Shown here piece after piece: positions 1-12,684 of a stretch of 64,000 nucleotides of DNA. The stretch comes from Pampus argenteus (Eukaryota > Chordata > Actinopteri > Scombriformes > Stromateidae). The DNA is taken from the NCBI GenBank assembly GCA_036937835.1, contig CM072878.1, positions 17,273,501 to 17,337,500 of the forward strand, in the 5' to 3' direction. The position numbers were made by a program, and so were the translations under genes. How positions within the stretch are numbered: position 1 is the first letter of the stretch; every line of letters begins with the position of its first letter. The notes under the pieces are model-generated. The model saw nothing but the letters and a program-made list of their open reading frames with translations. It was not told where the DNA came from and made no database searches.

Positions 1-63
1 CCCACTGTCCCAGAGAGTGAGGGCACTGGCCGGGGTACATCCACTGGTGATCCACTGGCTCAT
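1..63 (-). CDS. mrc2: mrc2 exon 24 (partial), start of CTLD8
   Basis: The minus-strand acceptor (ctgccag) ends at 64. The exon then reads EPVDHQWMYPGQCPHSLGQW, which corresponds to the start of human CTLD8 (YHGSCPQGLADSAW). The exon runs off the left edge of the window. Confidence 0.88.
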   Translation of the reverse strand, partial: MSQWITSGCTPASALTLWDSG

Positions 64-2108
64 CTGGCAGGGAGGAAAAACAAAAACAAAACAAAAAAAC
101 AACAACAACAGGGTTGAAATATTTGAATCTTTTTCATTTTAATTTAATTTTTTAATGTGCTGGTGAGATTGATGTTAATACATAACATACATACCACTAA
201 TTTGACAGATAGCCGCCTCCAGTTTAGCATCACAGGGAGTCATAGTCCACAGCCCAGTAGTGGTCATGTGACCACATCCAGCCATCTGATTGGGCTCCCC
301 AACTTTCCAGTTTGAATATGTCACATCTTCTTCACCCAGCCAGCTGAAGCTCCGTCCCTGAAAACATAAAAAAAAACATAATAATTGAGGTCCAGATTTC
401 TTCAGCTCTGACATCCCTGTTAATGACTCTAGTGTGAAAATATTAACGAGATGTGCTGTAACAGGTTAAAAGACTCACTCCGTAGTTGTAGAGAGCGATC
501 CAGGCAGGCCGGTGCAGGTTGTTGATTAGCAGGGTGAGGTAAGCCTGCTGGTAGGGATCCTTCACTCTGGCCAACGTCCCATTCAAAGATTCACAAAGGT
601 GCAGAGCGCCGGTCCAGTCCAGGCGCTTCTCCACCACCCGGTACGTTACTCCACCCAGCTCCACAGGCTTTGACAGGGAGGTAGGAATCAGGGCTGGGGC
701 CGGAGGGATACTGTGGTCTGAAGAAACAGCAAAGGTGATTTAGGTCATTGTGGTGGAAATATCCAGACATCGTTGTGATTATTATCGAGTAGCACACCTT
801 GGTCCGTTTGACAGATGAAGCCATTACTTTCCATCTCACAGGCTCGAGAAGCCCACATGCCTGCGTTCTTCTGCGGGTTCCCGTGAATCATCACCACGCA
901 GTTTCCCTGAAGAGGTGAAAGCATGTCAGAACAGGAAGAGAGATCGAGGACAACACCGTGAAACGCTGATGGTGCGGTGAGCGTTGTAATTACCGGGGTC
1001 TTGTTGTGGTGCGGTCCGCTGTTGTCGAGCGGTTCTCCCGGAGCCCAGTTGGTGTAGCTGAGCAGGCCAGGCTGGGCCCACTGGAAATGACCTTTAGAGT
1101 CTGAGGTGAGACCCACCCAAAGGTCAACGCTGGTGTTGTGCAGCAAGGTGGTAATAAAGGCTGCAGAATATGGAGAAGGGATTGATAAATACAAACATAG
1201 ACATCTGACAAATCATACAAATTTAAACATCTACTAAATCTTCATTCCACTAGAACAGTAAGTTCAAAAACATGAATTAGATCTGCCCTTCACCACCTCT
1301 CTGCTTGTGACTTTCTGCTGTAATTACCTTGCTTCAGTTGACTGGACACCACTGCCAGTACACCTCTCTGCTTCTCACATTTCTCCTTGGCAGCAGACCA
1401 TTTGACCCGGTATGACTGTTCAAACACTCTGAAACACTACAGAAACAGCAGATGGCATTGCACACATTAAAAACGTACTCGCTGTGCCTCGCCGCCTCTT
1501 TAGCATGATGCATTCTAGACAGCCTGCATCCTTTATAACTTGACATAATAATAATTGCATCTTAACGTGTTAGTCATACTAGATCATAACCAGTGTTGTT
1601 GTGGAGCTGTAGGTGTGCTGTAGCCTGCAGTGCTGTACCTTATGCTGATAAGAGGCCCATCCTTCAGGACAACCTGACGGCAGGTGGGGCAGTGATGGAG
1701 TTGGAGGAAGGGTGCCTGTGACATTCACTCTCTTACAGATGTGCGGCAGGTCAGAGTTGCACTTCTGATCGACCCACTCCGCTATAAAAAAAAACAAACC
1801 CACAAGCTTGTGTCTGTGTACTGCTTTTGACTTAGTCTCTTTGAGGTCTCTTATTCTGGCGGTTCTCACCTTTGCCGGCGGACATGTAGATACATCTGCG
1901 ATCACGGCTGAGCGGGTGCGGCCTCCCGAGAGCCCAGGATACATAATTGAGCACGGAGTGGTCGGACCAGCGGTAACGGCCATCGTTATTGTAGCTGTGA
2001 AGCCCCAGCCACCAGTTATCACCCTCCTTCTTCACCATCTGAACGTGACAGAAAAACAGTGAATAACAGAGACATGAGTGTAGAAAGGGAGTAAAGCATT
2101 AGGGGTAG

Positions 2109-2161
<53 letters not shown>

Positions 2162-5100
2162 AAAGATTTCAAAGAAACATCTGATTTTCTAATTAATGCT
2201 AGAAGGTTATTTCACTAGTAATCTCTTGCATTTCTTTTGTATTTATTAAACTTATTAAAATATAAATGTGCAGTGCCTTGCGTAAAGTGTTCGCCAGGAA
2301 AGCCTCTTCGTCCGCGGAGTGGACGGAGGCCAGCGAGGAGTTCATCCAGGAGCAAATCCTCTGAGCCTGGTCCCAAGTGGTTCGCTGGTCGAAAAACCTG
2401 TACTCAGCTTCCTGGTAACCAATCCACTCTGGTGAACCGGCATCTGACAGGTGAGACGTCAAGACAGCGGTGTGAGAAGGTTTATTGAAGATAATATTAA
2501 TATGCTGAGTGGTGAAGCTGAAAAAACTGAGAAAATAATAATACCGACCTTCTGAGGTTTCTGGTTCTTTTTCAAAGCTACCTAAAAACACACACAAGGA
2601 TAAAGTGTATCCGTGACTTACAGAATGTGAGAGACACGAATAAAGCAGTGGGAATTATAGACAGCCAGTGCCAATGCACCAATCCAGTATAAACTTTCTA
2701 AATGGGCCCAAATAAAGGGGCTCGTGCTATAGTACCTCTGGGGATCTTGCAGATCCAGTCTAACTCAGATTCGCAGTGCATGGCCAGCCAGGTCATACTG
2801 CCCAAGTCTGCTGCAGCACACTGCCGGATATTGTAGTAGTAGCGGCCAAAGTTTTGGTACGTGAACTGAGACACAGGCAAAGAGTAAACACATTTTGTTG
2901 TCATTTTGTTTTTTTTGTTTGGTACACAATCAGGTTGTGACATTTTAGAGCAGGTATCACTCCTCCCCGTCACTCACAGGCTGTCCATCACTCCACTTCC
3001 AGCTACCATTGTCCATGGGGTTCCTGCGATTCAGTCCAATCCAAAACCAGTGCTGCTCGTGATCCTCTGACTCCCTGTGGGCCAGATTATTATTATTATA
3101 ATCATCATCATCATCATCATCATCGTCCTCATCGTCATCCCAGCTAGAGAAAGACGTGCACTCACCCAAAGGTCTCATGGAGGATATGCAGAACAAAGTA
3201 CTCCTCGTCAGGGCTGCTGATGCTCAGCAGGTCGGCTCCATGCGTCCTGCAGTACTGGTGAGCCTGCAGCCAGCTCAGCTTCTGCTCCAGCTGGGAGTAA
3301 TGAAACACCTGCACACAGGTGATAAAGATGTTTAATTTTTAAGAACAAACTGTAAAAGTATCTTAGACAGGATCTCTTAAACTAACTAAATAAAATGTAT
3401 CGTTAAAGAGGCAGGTCAAGTAGGTCAAGATGAGTTGACAAACAAACGTATACTAACAATTAAAAACACATTTATTGGTGTGAAACTTTGCTGGTTGAAC
3501 CTTGTAACAGTAGCGCAGTTTGTCATTGGTCCTCCAGCCCTCGGGACAGGAGCCGCTGATGCTCGGGGTGGGCTGAGGGGTGGGGGGCTCGGGACTCAGA
3601 GACGTGTCCTGGTTGTGACGGCAGATGAATTTCGCCTTCGATGACGCACACTCCTTCACTTCCCACAGACCTGTTGCGACGCCTGTCGCCATGGAGACGC
3701 AGCCGCCTTGGATGCTGACTGAAATAGATACAGGGTGAAATGTAGGTGAGCGGTTTAGAGAGAGAGAGAGAGAGAGAGAAAGAGGCACTGATGAAACGTG
3801 TGGAAATAGACGAACGACGTGGTGAAAAGAAACGTGTGGAAAAACACAGTCATGTATATGTCCTTTAAACCTTTAAACCATCATCGATTCTGACTCAATG
3901 AATCACATGCTGTGTACACCAGTAGAGGTTGTGAATTCTTATACATATAACCCAAAAATATTTGTGAGCTTTTGTTTTCCTTCCATCATGAATTCCCACA
4001 CACTATTAAACCATATATATATATATATATATATCAGTACTTGCTGTATCACATAGAAAATCTCTTTTCCAAAGGCTCAAATCATGAGAGCAAAAAAAAT
4101 AAAAATAAAGTGAGTTCACGGATTTGAAGAGAACAAATCGAGGCCTCGGGCTCAACCTCAGGTGATGATTAAAATGAGAATAGATGTGCATACTGACATG
4201 AATTAACACCAGAAATGTCGTCATGTGACAAAAATGTACAGATAAAAGTTTAAAATGGTCACAGTGGTCCTTTTACTCAGCCAAGGCTACTAAAGCAGAG
4301 CTCAGACTCTTCATCGTTTTGGATCCATCACTGAGTCTAAAGCCAGACGGCTCACACGAAACTGTTTTTGACTGCTGCTGCAGGTCTGGTTTAAAAATTA
4401 TGGATATTGTGAAACTAAAAGCCACGATAGCCTGGATTTTACAAGGAGCGCTCCATCCTGTTTTCTGCTTCATCTCCCTGCTGCTACAATAACACGTTTG
4501 TTAAAAGAAAAAAAATATGACAATTTCCTCAAAAAAAACTTCAGTTTGATACATTAAATTAAAATCTGCACACATGTGTATCCGCTGGATGCTTTTGTCT
4601 GACGCTGATGATTTTTTTTGAGCTAATTAAAGCTGTTTCAGAGTCATATCAGGACATCAGACTGTAGTTCACAATCTGTATTCTGGCCAAAGGGAAAAAA
4701 AAATACCTGGAAACAATCCAGTTTCTTCTTTGTGGATTAAATCCACGTTTATCTCTGATTCAGAATGGACTTCATGTGTTTTTGTGCAGTTGAAAATCTC
4801 CAGCTATAGATAAGATGAAATTTTAATGATCCCCAAAGGGAAGTGAAATCATCACTGCAAAAAGGGATAAAGATGTGAACATGCTGTAAGCCAAAAAAAA
4901 ACCCCCAAAAAGTCTTAAAGTAAATGTAAAACTCACATTTACAGGTACAGATTGTTAAATGATGCTTATACACACAGACATGAGAAGTGTAACTTACCTG
5001 GCTGGTCTCTATTCCAGTTGGTGTAGGACACTTTGTCCTTGCTGAGCCACTGGAAGGAGCTGTGGCTGCCCTCGTCATGGAGGCCGATCCAGAACGTATC

Positions 5101-8100
5101 TCCAGAGCGACCGTACACCAGGCTGTTGGCGAAGGCCTGTTCGAACCTTTTTAAGATTTTAAGAGGCTTTTTAGGGCGGCAGCACTAAGAAAACACACTG
5201 TGATGTATTTTTAAAACACTGCAAACAAGTCAATCTGTTTGTCAGTGTGTGTGTGTGTGTGTGTGTGTGTATGCACCTATTAGTAATAGTAACAAGGGCA
5301 GCTCCATGATCCTCACAGGACTTCCTGGCTTCATCAAAGGTGAGCAGATCTTCTCCAACCCAGTAACAAGCTGGACTGTGCCACTTCCAGCCCTGAAGGG
5401 AGAGGATATTAGAAAATAAAATAAAATAAAAATAAATAAATAAAAAAAGAACTCATTTTAATCATTCTGATACACATCATTAAACACACAGATAGATACA
5501 GTTGATTTTTGGATAATGTCTAAATCCCAACATGATTATTGGGTTATAGGCATTTTAAATTGATCAAGGTCTTGCAGCAGCACCTGCAAGGCAAGTAACA
5601 GGGCAAAACAACAAAATGGAACAGTTCAAGGACAATGGAGAGATGATGTGATATGTGTGACTTTCCACTGAAAATAGAAATGTGTGTGTATATATTTAAC
5701 CAAGAAATTCAGAAAGAATCAGAAATATTTAAACATAAAGCGCTCAAATCACATCTCCAAACCAAAATAAAGTAACCACCTATTTCTTGACCATAAGCCT
5801 CACCTTTCACCAAATTTTATAAACATCTGTTGAATGATTTTAAACATAACTAACAGACAGACGGACAAACAACCCCCCCCCCCCTCACCAAAAAAAAAAA
5901 CAAAAACAAAAAACAAGACCTTCTTTGTGGAGCTAAAAAGCATAAATGGCTTAGAAGACAGTCAAAACAGAAACGAGCCAATTAAAAACCAGTAGACTAT
6001 ATCCTGAAGGCAGAATACAAAGAGCAAGTCTAAGCATGCAGAAATAACTTTTCCCTGGCCTCAATCCCTCCTGCCAGCTCATGTACTGTAGTTGTGGACG
6101 TGTACAGACGCAGCATGGAGCAACACACACACACACACACACACAAGGTCATAAGAGGTGAGATTGGGCCAGAATATGATAGCGAGAGACAGTTTGTATA
6201 CAGCTTTGTGTGAATAAGTCCAACCGCTGGCTTTCTGCATAACCGCACTTGGCATCTGGACAGAAACCTCATAGATTACATCTGCTGGAGAGTCTTGAAA
6301 CTAAACTTCCTCTTTACACTCCAACAACAGCATATATCAGTTATGTAGTATCCTTCCTTGTGTGTAGTAATACACCTATAACACCTGCTTCCACCTATAC
6401 TACTTATATATGTTTATTTTATTATCATGTCATGCACATGCAACATTTCATTGCATTTCATTACAAAATTACAAATTGCTATAAAAGCTCAGTCTTACAC
6501 TAAGTATTCTATATTATAAAAATCCATTTTTTCTTTACACATGAAAAAGATTTTACTTCTAATCTCCTGAATATTACAAAATAACTTGTTCTGGAAAATA
6601 AATGATAAAAAAAAAAAGACTGGATGAGTAAATGGTTCAGTTGAAGCCGTCAGCGGCCACTTGGTCATTTGTTGTTTCACATGTTCACCGCGCCGCCGCA
6701 GATCCCCGCAGCGAGTGCCATGCCAAATGACCCCTGTCACATTACCACCCATGATGCCTCCGTTCCCCGAGGGAGAAGAGGGGTAAAGATCCATTACACC
6801 AAACAAATGTTCCCTCCATACGCAGATCTTTGTTGGATGTAACAGCTGAGAACCGGCGCAACCCTGAACCTCCGATCATTTACATCGTACACCAACACTT
6901 GGCTCAAATATATATAACATATTTTAGGGGTACGGATTAACACAGACACACGCTTTGATTTATTTTCTCAGATTATCCCCCTATGTCGCACATTACTGAA
7001 AAACAAAAACAAAAAAAACACTAAACGTTGCGCCTACACAGTGAACATTTTCAGCATCAGGTAGGGGCATGTCAGGTATGAGAGGCTTAAAGGCTCATAC
7101 GGGGAGAATTATGAACCATGAAATCAGAGACAGATGTAAATGGATCCAGCAGATGGGATTTAATTCGCTGTGTGGGTACAAGCAACGGGCATGATAGTGT
7201 GTATTAATGTTGTATCTGCTGTATGCACAAAAAACAAACAACGTGTCTCAATTCAACGGCTTGAAACGATGTATTCTGTTTGGTTTTTGGGCCATTTAAA
7301 ATTATGTGTCAAGTCATGTGTTAAGCCAAGGGAAGTCTGCGTGTGTCCAGGGTTGAGTGCGCCTGGGGTGACTGTTAACCCTCCCAAGTCTTAGGGGAGT
7401 GATTTATATTACAGTTGCAGGGTGGGGGTGGACTAGTGAGCCAGTGGAAGGGTGAGAGATAGAGAGGAGCTCTGGGGAAAAAGGGTCAGAGATGAAGGAA
7501 TTAGTGAAATATGTAGAATAATAATAATTGTGCTCCCACCAACACTACAGACTATCAGCAGGTGTTAGAGCACTGAAATGCTGCAGCAAAGCTGAATAGA
7601 GGCTATATGGAGTAAAATGAAAGGCTATAGAGAAGAAAAGAAACGTGTCCAGAATAAAAACAGCCGTTTCTCAGTGATTTAAATAAAGTTAAAAAAAAAA
7701 ACAATAAATGAAGAATGCAGCACTAAATGAATAGAGAGAGAGAGAGAGAGTCATACTTGTTTGCACTCTTGGTGCTGCGGCTTCCCATTGCTCTTTGTTC
7801 CTGGTTTCTTACAGATGGAGGGCAGAGTCAGATTACAAGGGCTGTCATCCCAGCGGCCCTCCTGCACATGTAAGCAAGACGCAAACAGAGAAAGAGAACA
7901 CAGCTGCTAAACATACACAAAGGAAGGAGACTTCAGGGGTCAGTGTGAGGGTGCAAATGGAGGGGGGTGGGAGTGGGGTGGGAGGGGTCACTCACAGCTC
8001 CCCAGATCGAGACACAATCTTCCTGAGTGTTGCGGAAGTTGTTGGGTTCAAAGCTGTGCCAGTAGGTGAAGATGACAGGTGTGTGGTCGGTCCATTGGAA

Positions 8101-11100
8101 GTCCATTTGCATATTGGTGTCGTGGAGCCCTATCCATAGCTGGTCAACATCTGACAGAGGACACATGCACAGAGACGAGGTTAAAAATAAGATTAAAGTT
8201 CCAGCTATGGTCCTAAAATGTTCCATATGGTTCAATAACAGAGTTGAAGGATTTTCATGACCTAATAAACTATAAATCTAAACTACAAAACTATATCTAA
8301 ATGTATTCAAAAACAATTTTGTGCTGCAATTAGAAACGGAAAAAAAATCGTATTTTTCTTTCTACAATTATACCGAAATATACTTAATCTAGTATATATC
8401 TGCCAAAATATGAATTGTAGGTACGAGTGGCTCCTGATAGCTACGTTATTTAGTGGAAAAGGTAACGATAAGTAAAAATTAGACCTTTCTTCATGTTGCG
8501 CATGATGAACTCTAACTCCGGGAGGGTGTGGATGCTGACCAGGTTGGCCTCCATCTTCTGGCAGGTTTTCTGAGCCGTATCCCAGTCGGTCTTCTCTGCG
8601 GTCAGCTTGTAGCAGCCAGCCTGGAAGGCCTGCCAGCCAACATCACACTCATATTTCTCATCATCTGCCCACGAGTCTGTGGCAGCAAAGAGATAAAAAG
8701 TTGTAGAGTTTGGCACTGTGTCAGGACTGTAACTGTTACTTTAATGGACTAATGCAACTGACCAGTAGTGAAGGGGTCCAGGGTGGCATTAGGTCTTTTC
8801 TTACAGACGTACGGAAGAGCAACTGTACAATCACGGTTTTGCCAACGACCCGATGACTCAGTTCTAATCACAACACAGTTCTCCTCTTCCTCATGTTTCG
8901 GTTGATCTGCAGTTGGAGAGTAAGGAACATTACTGATGCCATTGTGCCGTTGTTCAAGGCATTTAACCCCCAAATACTTTGGTGGTCAGCAGTAAACGAC
9001 TGTGGTTGCGCTGGAGCGAGTTGAGCTAAAAATGAGTGAGCATCTCCGTTCAGTCCTCAGCGGGAAATAAACGTTCAAAGATCACAGATACTTCGAGCTT
9101 TGAAAAGACGGAAATGTTGTTTTTACAGTCTAACCTGGCTCCCAGTTGAGATATTTGAGCGGCGAGGAGTCAGCCCACTGCCAGCCTCCGTTGATGTCCA
9201 GGTCATTGAGGCCAATCCACAAAGCAGCACTGTAACCAGTCAGTAAACCTAAAAAAAACAACAACTGCTTCAGATGATATAAAATATGATGATTATGTGA
9301 ACAGTGACACAAATAAAAAAAATGAAAGAAAAAAAAAACACAAGCACTGAACAGATCGCCTCCATTAAAGCCAGAAAATCTCCACAGTTTATCATCATTT
9401 CAGCTGCCAACAGTGTACTGTGCAGATGAAAGAATGATTATATAAGAGTAGCAGTGAGGATTAATGTTGGCAACATGGTTACAACATCCCAAAAATCAAT
9501 TCCTGTCGAGCTGATGGAGAGAAAACCGAAAGTCTGTGAACCGTTGCCGGCGTTTCAGGAGAGATCATTGAGTTATTAAATCTGATCATTTTGTTTTCTA
9601 TTGAGGTCACGAACAACAAAATTCATGGCTTGATATTTGAGAGTTTTAATGTTTGTCACGTTTGCTTGATGGAAAGACCTCCTTAAAAAAAAGCAATATT
9701 GTGATGTTTTTATAAAGAAATGAAGGTTATTATCGTGTTTACCGTTGATGTAGGTCTGCTCATGCAGCTTGGTGATGCTTAGTAGGTCTGCCCCCTGCTG
9801 CTGGCAACTGGTCTGGGCTTCGCTCCATGACAGCGTAGCCTGGAAATTAAACTGGTAACAGCTGTCTGTCAGCGGGTCAGTGTCCCAGAAGGTCTCACAG
9901 CCACTGCCTGACAGTGAGGGATAGGAGAGGAGATAAGAAATCAGTTAGAAGCAGGAGGAAACATGAGAGGAAATTGTGGTGAAGCTGTTGCTGAGTTTTT
10001 GCCAATTTCTCCAGTCTGACAGGTGTAAAATACAATCCTCCTGCATTGCAAAGTGATAACTCACCCTTGACTGGACAGAAACCCCAACGCTCGTCCTGGC
10101 TGTAGTTGTAGGTGGTGGCGCACCAGAGGTGACCGTCCTCGCGGCCGATGCTTGTGCAGGTGTGGAACCACTCATTATTATACAGAAAGGGCAGGTAGCA
10201 GGGCCCGCCGTGAGAGTTCCCCTGGATTGTGTAGATCTCTGGGGTGCAAACAGAAGGGAAACTTGTGGTTGTCGACTGTGCTGAACTGAAATACCTTTTC
10301 TGTTTTCTCAGTGACTTGTATAATCAAACACATGGTGAAAACAGAGGATGATGTTACAGTTAAAACAGTTAAAACTGGTCAAACGGTGGAAGAAGAAGGA
10401 AGAGAGGATCTATTTCTATCCCAAAGCAGAAACTTGCACATTTTAAAGAAGGATTTCGAACTAATAATCTCTATCTGACATTTAAAGTTCAACAAAATAC
10501 CCCGAGGTTGCTGTTCTAGTCTACATTCCACAGGTATAGCATGGTGTGACAAAAGGCCAACGTAGGCTGGATCCGTAGTGCTACGAAAACACATCAGGCC
10601 AATGAAAAGTAGGGCAGGAGAGTTAAATGAGGGAGGAAAGATTTCTGGAGCTTCCTGACTTCCCTCTCTGCTCCACCGCCGGCTGGCTGCATTAGAGCTG
10701 CTCTTCAGTCTGATTAATGTCAGAGGCATTATTCCTTTTAGAGTTGAAGACTTCACAAATATAAACGTGAGAAGATCCGCACTTGAAAGTTAAAAATGTG
10801 GTTTAAATTCACCTGAACTGAAAACCATAGATCATATATAAATACAAGTACTTAAAGTTAAGAACCACTCCATCTGTTTACTGGAGTTTACTGCAGGAAG
10901 CCACTTGTCCTCACAGATTTCCTAAAAGCAACATCGCTATATCCACTTAATCAGAAACATCTGCGGCATCCACAACAGTAAGTCTATCCGCCACGCTGAG
11001 GCAGCACAACACAGTCCAGTGAAGAAGCAACTGAAGGAAGCTTGAAGTGCAGTTATCAAGATTATCTTGATTTAAGAGACATTCACAGGTAAAGACAGAA

Positions 11101-12585
11101 CACCAACCTGCAGAAATGCATGCACATCTAAATCTGTTTGCTCACCGCGATAGGTTTTCGTGCACAGGTCCTGAACATCACCGTGCACTGCCCATTTCGA
11201 AGGGGCAGGGGTGGTGGAGGCGTTCCAAAACGAGGGTGAGGGAAGGTAGTTATTGAGGTTATCCAGCACCCGGCCACAGTGCCAGGTCCAGCGTACTCTC
11301 GGGGGCTCACGGTCACAGGTGTACACGCCCAGAGGAGACTTGGCCAATCTGGAGGTGTTGTTGCCAATGGTCAAGCCGAGGCACAGTGAGGAGCCCAGGT
11401 TAAACAGGCGACCCCGGGTCACCCACTTCCAGCGCTGGTGGTCTCCCTCGCAGGCGGCTGACAGGACGAGGGAGTGATCCCGCACCCCCAGGCACCCCCG
11501 GGCGCCCTCGTAGAAGAAGGCAAAATGGTCGAGTTCCTGCGTTGCTGTGCAGAGAGAAAGAGGGGGGGGGATGCAACAGCATCAGTCAATGATGCAGAAG
11601 AAAAACAGGTTTCCATGTTAGCAGCCAATGTGACCAGAGAACAGGTCAGAGTTTGGATCAATATCTCCATTAATGGATATCATACTGTGTTAGAATTAGC
11701 TTGAGCTGATGTCCCAGTATTGATCCTCTTATAACCCTGTATACACATAATATGACAGGCGACTCAGCAGGAAGGCACGCCATGAAATAACTATAATATA
11801 ATAATATATAACTCTATAATAACTGTGCAAAGTGGATGCGCGTGTTTGTCCTTTAACGTCGGGTTAGTGGTCACATTCAGTACAGTTTGTGGTGTTTATT
11901 TGTGTTGGCTTCGACTGTGGAAAGAGCAGCAGTTGGTGGATTTGGGGGATAAATACAAGAATCTTTATCTTAAGAGTGTGTCTTTATTACATCAGTATTA
12001 TTGTGTGAGGAGCTACAGCTGCATACAAGGTGTTACTGGCTATATAATCATATACACTTACACCATAAAAAAAAGAGCCCGCCCCTCTTAAAAAAAAACG
12101 ATACGATAGGCTGTGAAAGGTTTGAGTTACAGACACCTCCTCCACTGACTCTAAACCAGACCTTAAACACACCACTGTCAAATCATAAAACACAATTATT
12201 TTTAACAGGTTTTAGAAAGCAGGATATTATATTCATATGAGTTGTTTTGGATTTCAGGTACAAACAACATATGTGGTCATTTTCATTTCCAGGACTTGTT
12301 GATATTTCAAAAAAAATATCCCAAAATAAATGAATTGAAGAGAAAATAAAGAGTACTGACAAAAACACATTCAGGGCAGTGGACGGAGGCCAAGCTCAGT
12401 GACTGGAATTTAGGGGACACAACCCAACACCCTTTCTCCAAAACAAAACAAGAAAAAAGAAAGAGAGAAAGAAAGAGAGAGAGAGAGACAGAGAGAGAGA
12501 GAGAAAGAAAGAGAGATAGAGAGAGAGAAAGAGAGAGAGAGATAGAGTGAGAGAGAGAGAGAGAAAGAAAAAGAGAAAGAAAAAG

Positions 12586-12684
<99 letters not shown>

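Noticed and set aside
1380..1430. Nearer acceptor tttcag for mrc2 exon 19
   Set aside because: It would put the exon out of frame (stop after two codons). The acceptor seven bases upstream restores CFRVFEQ and matches human.
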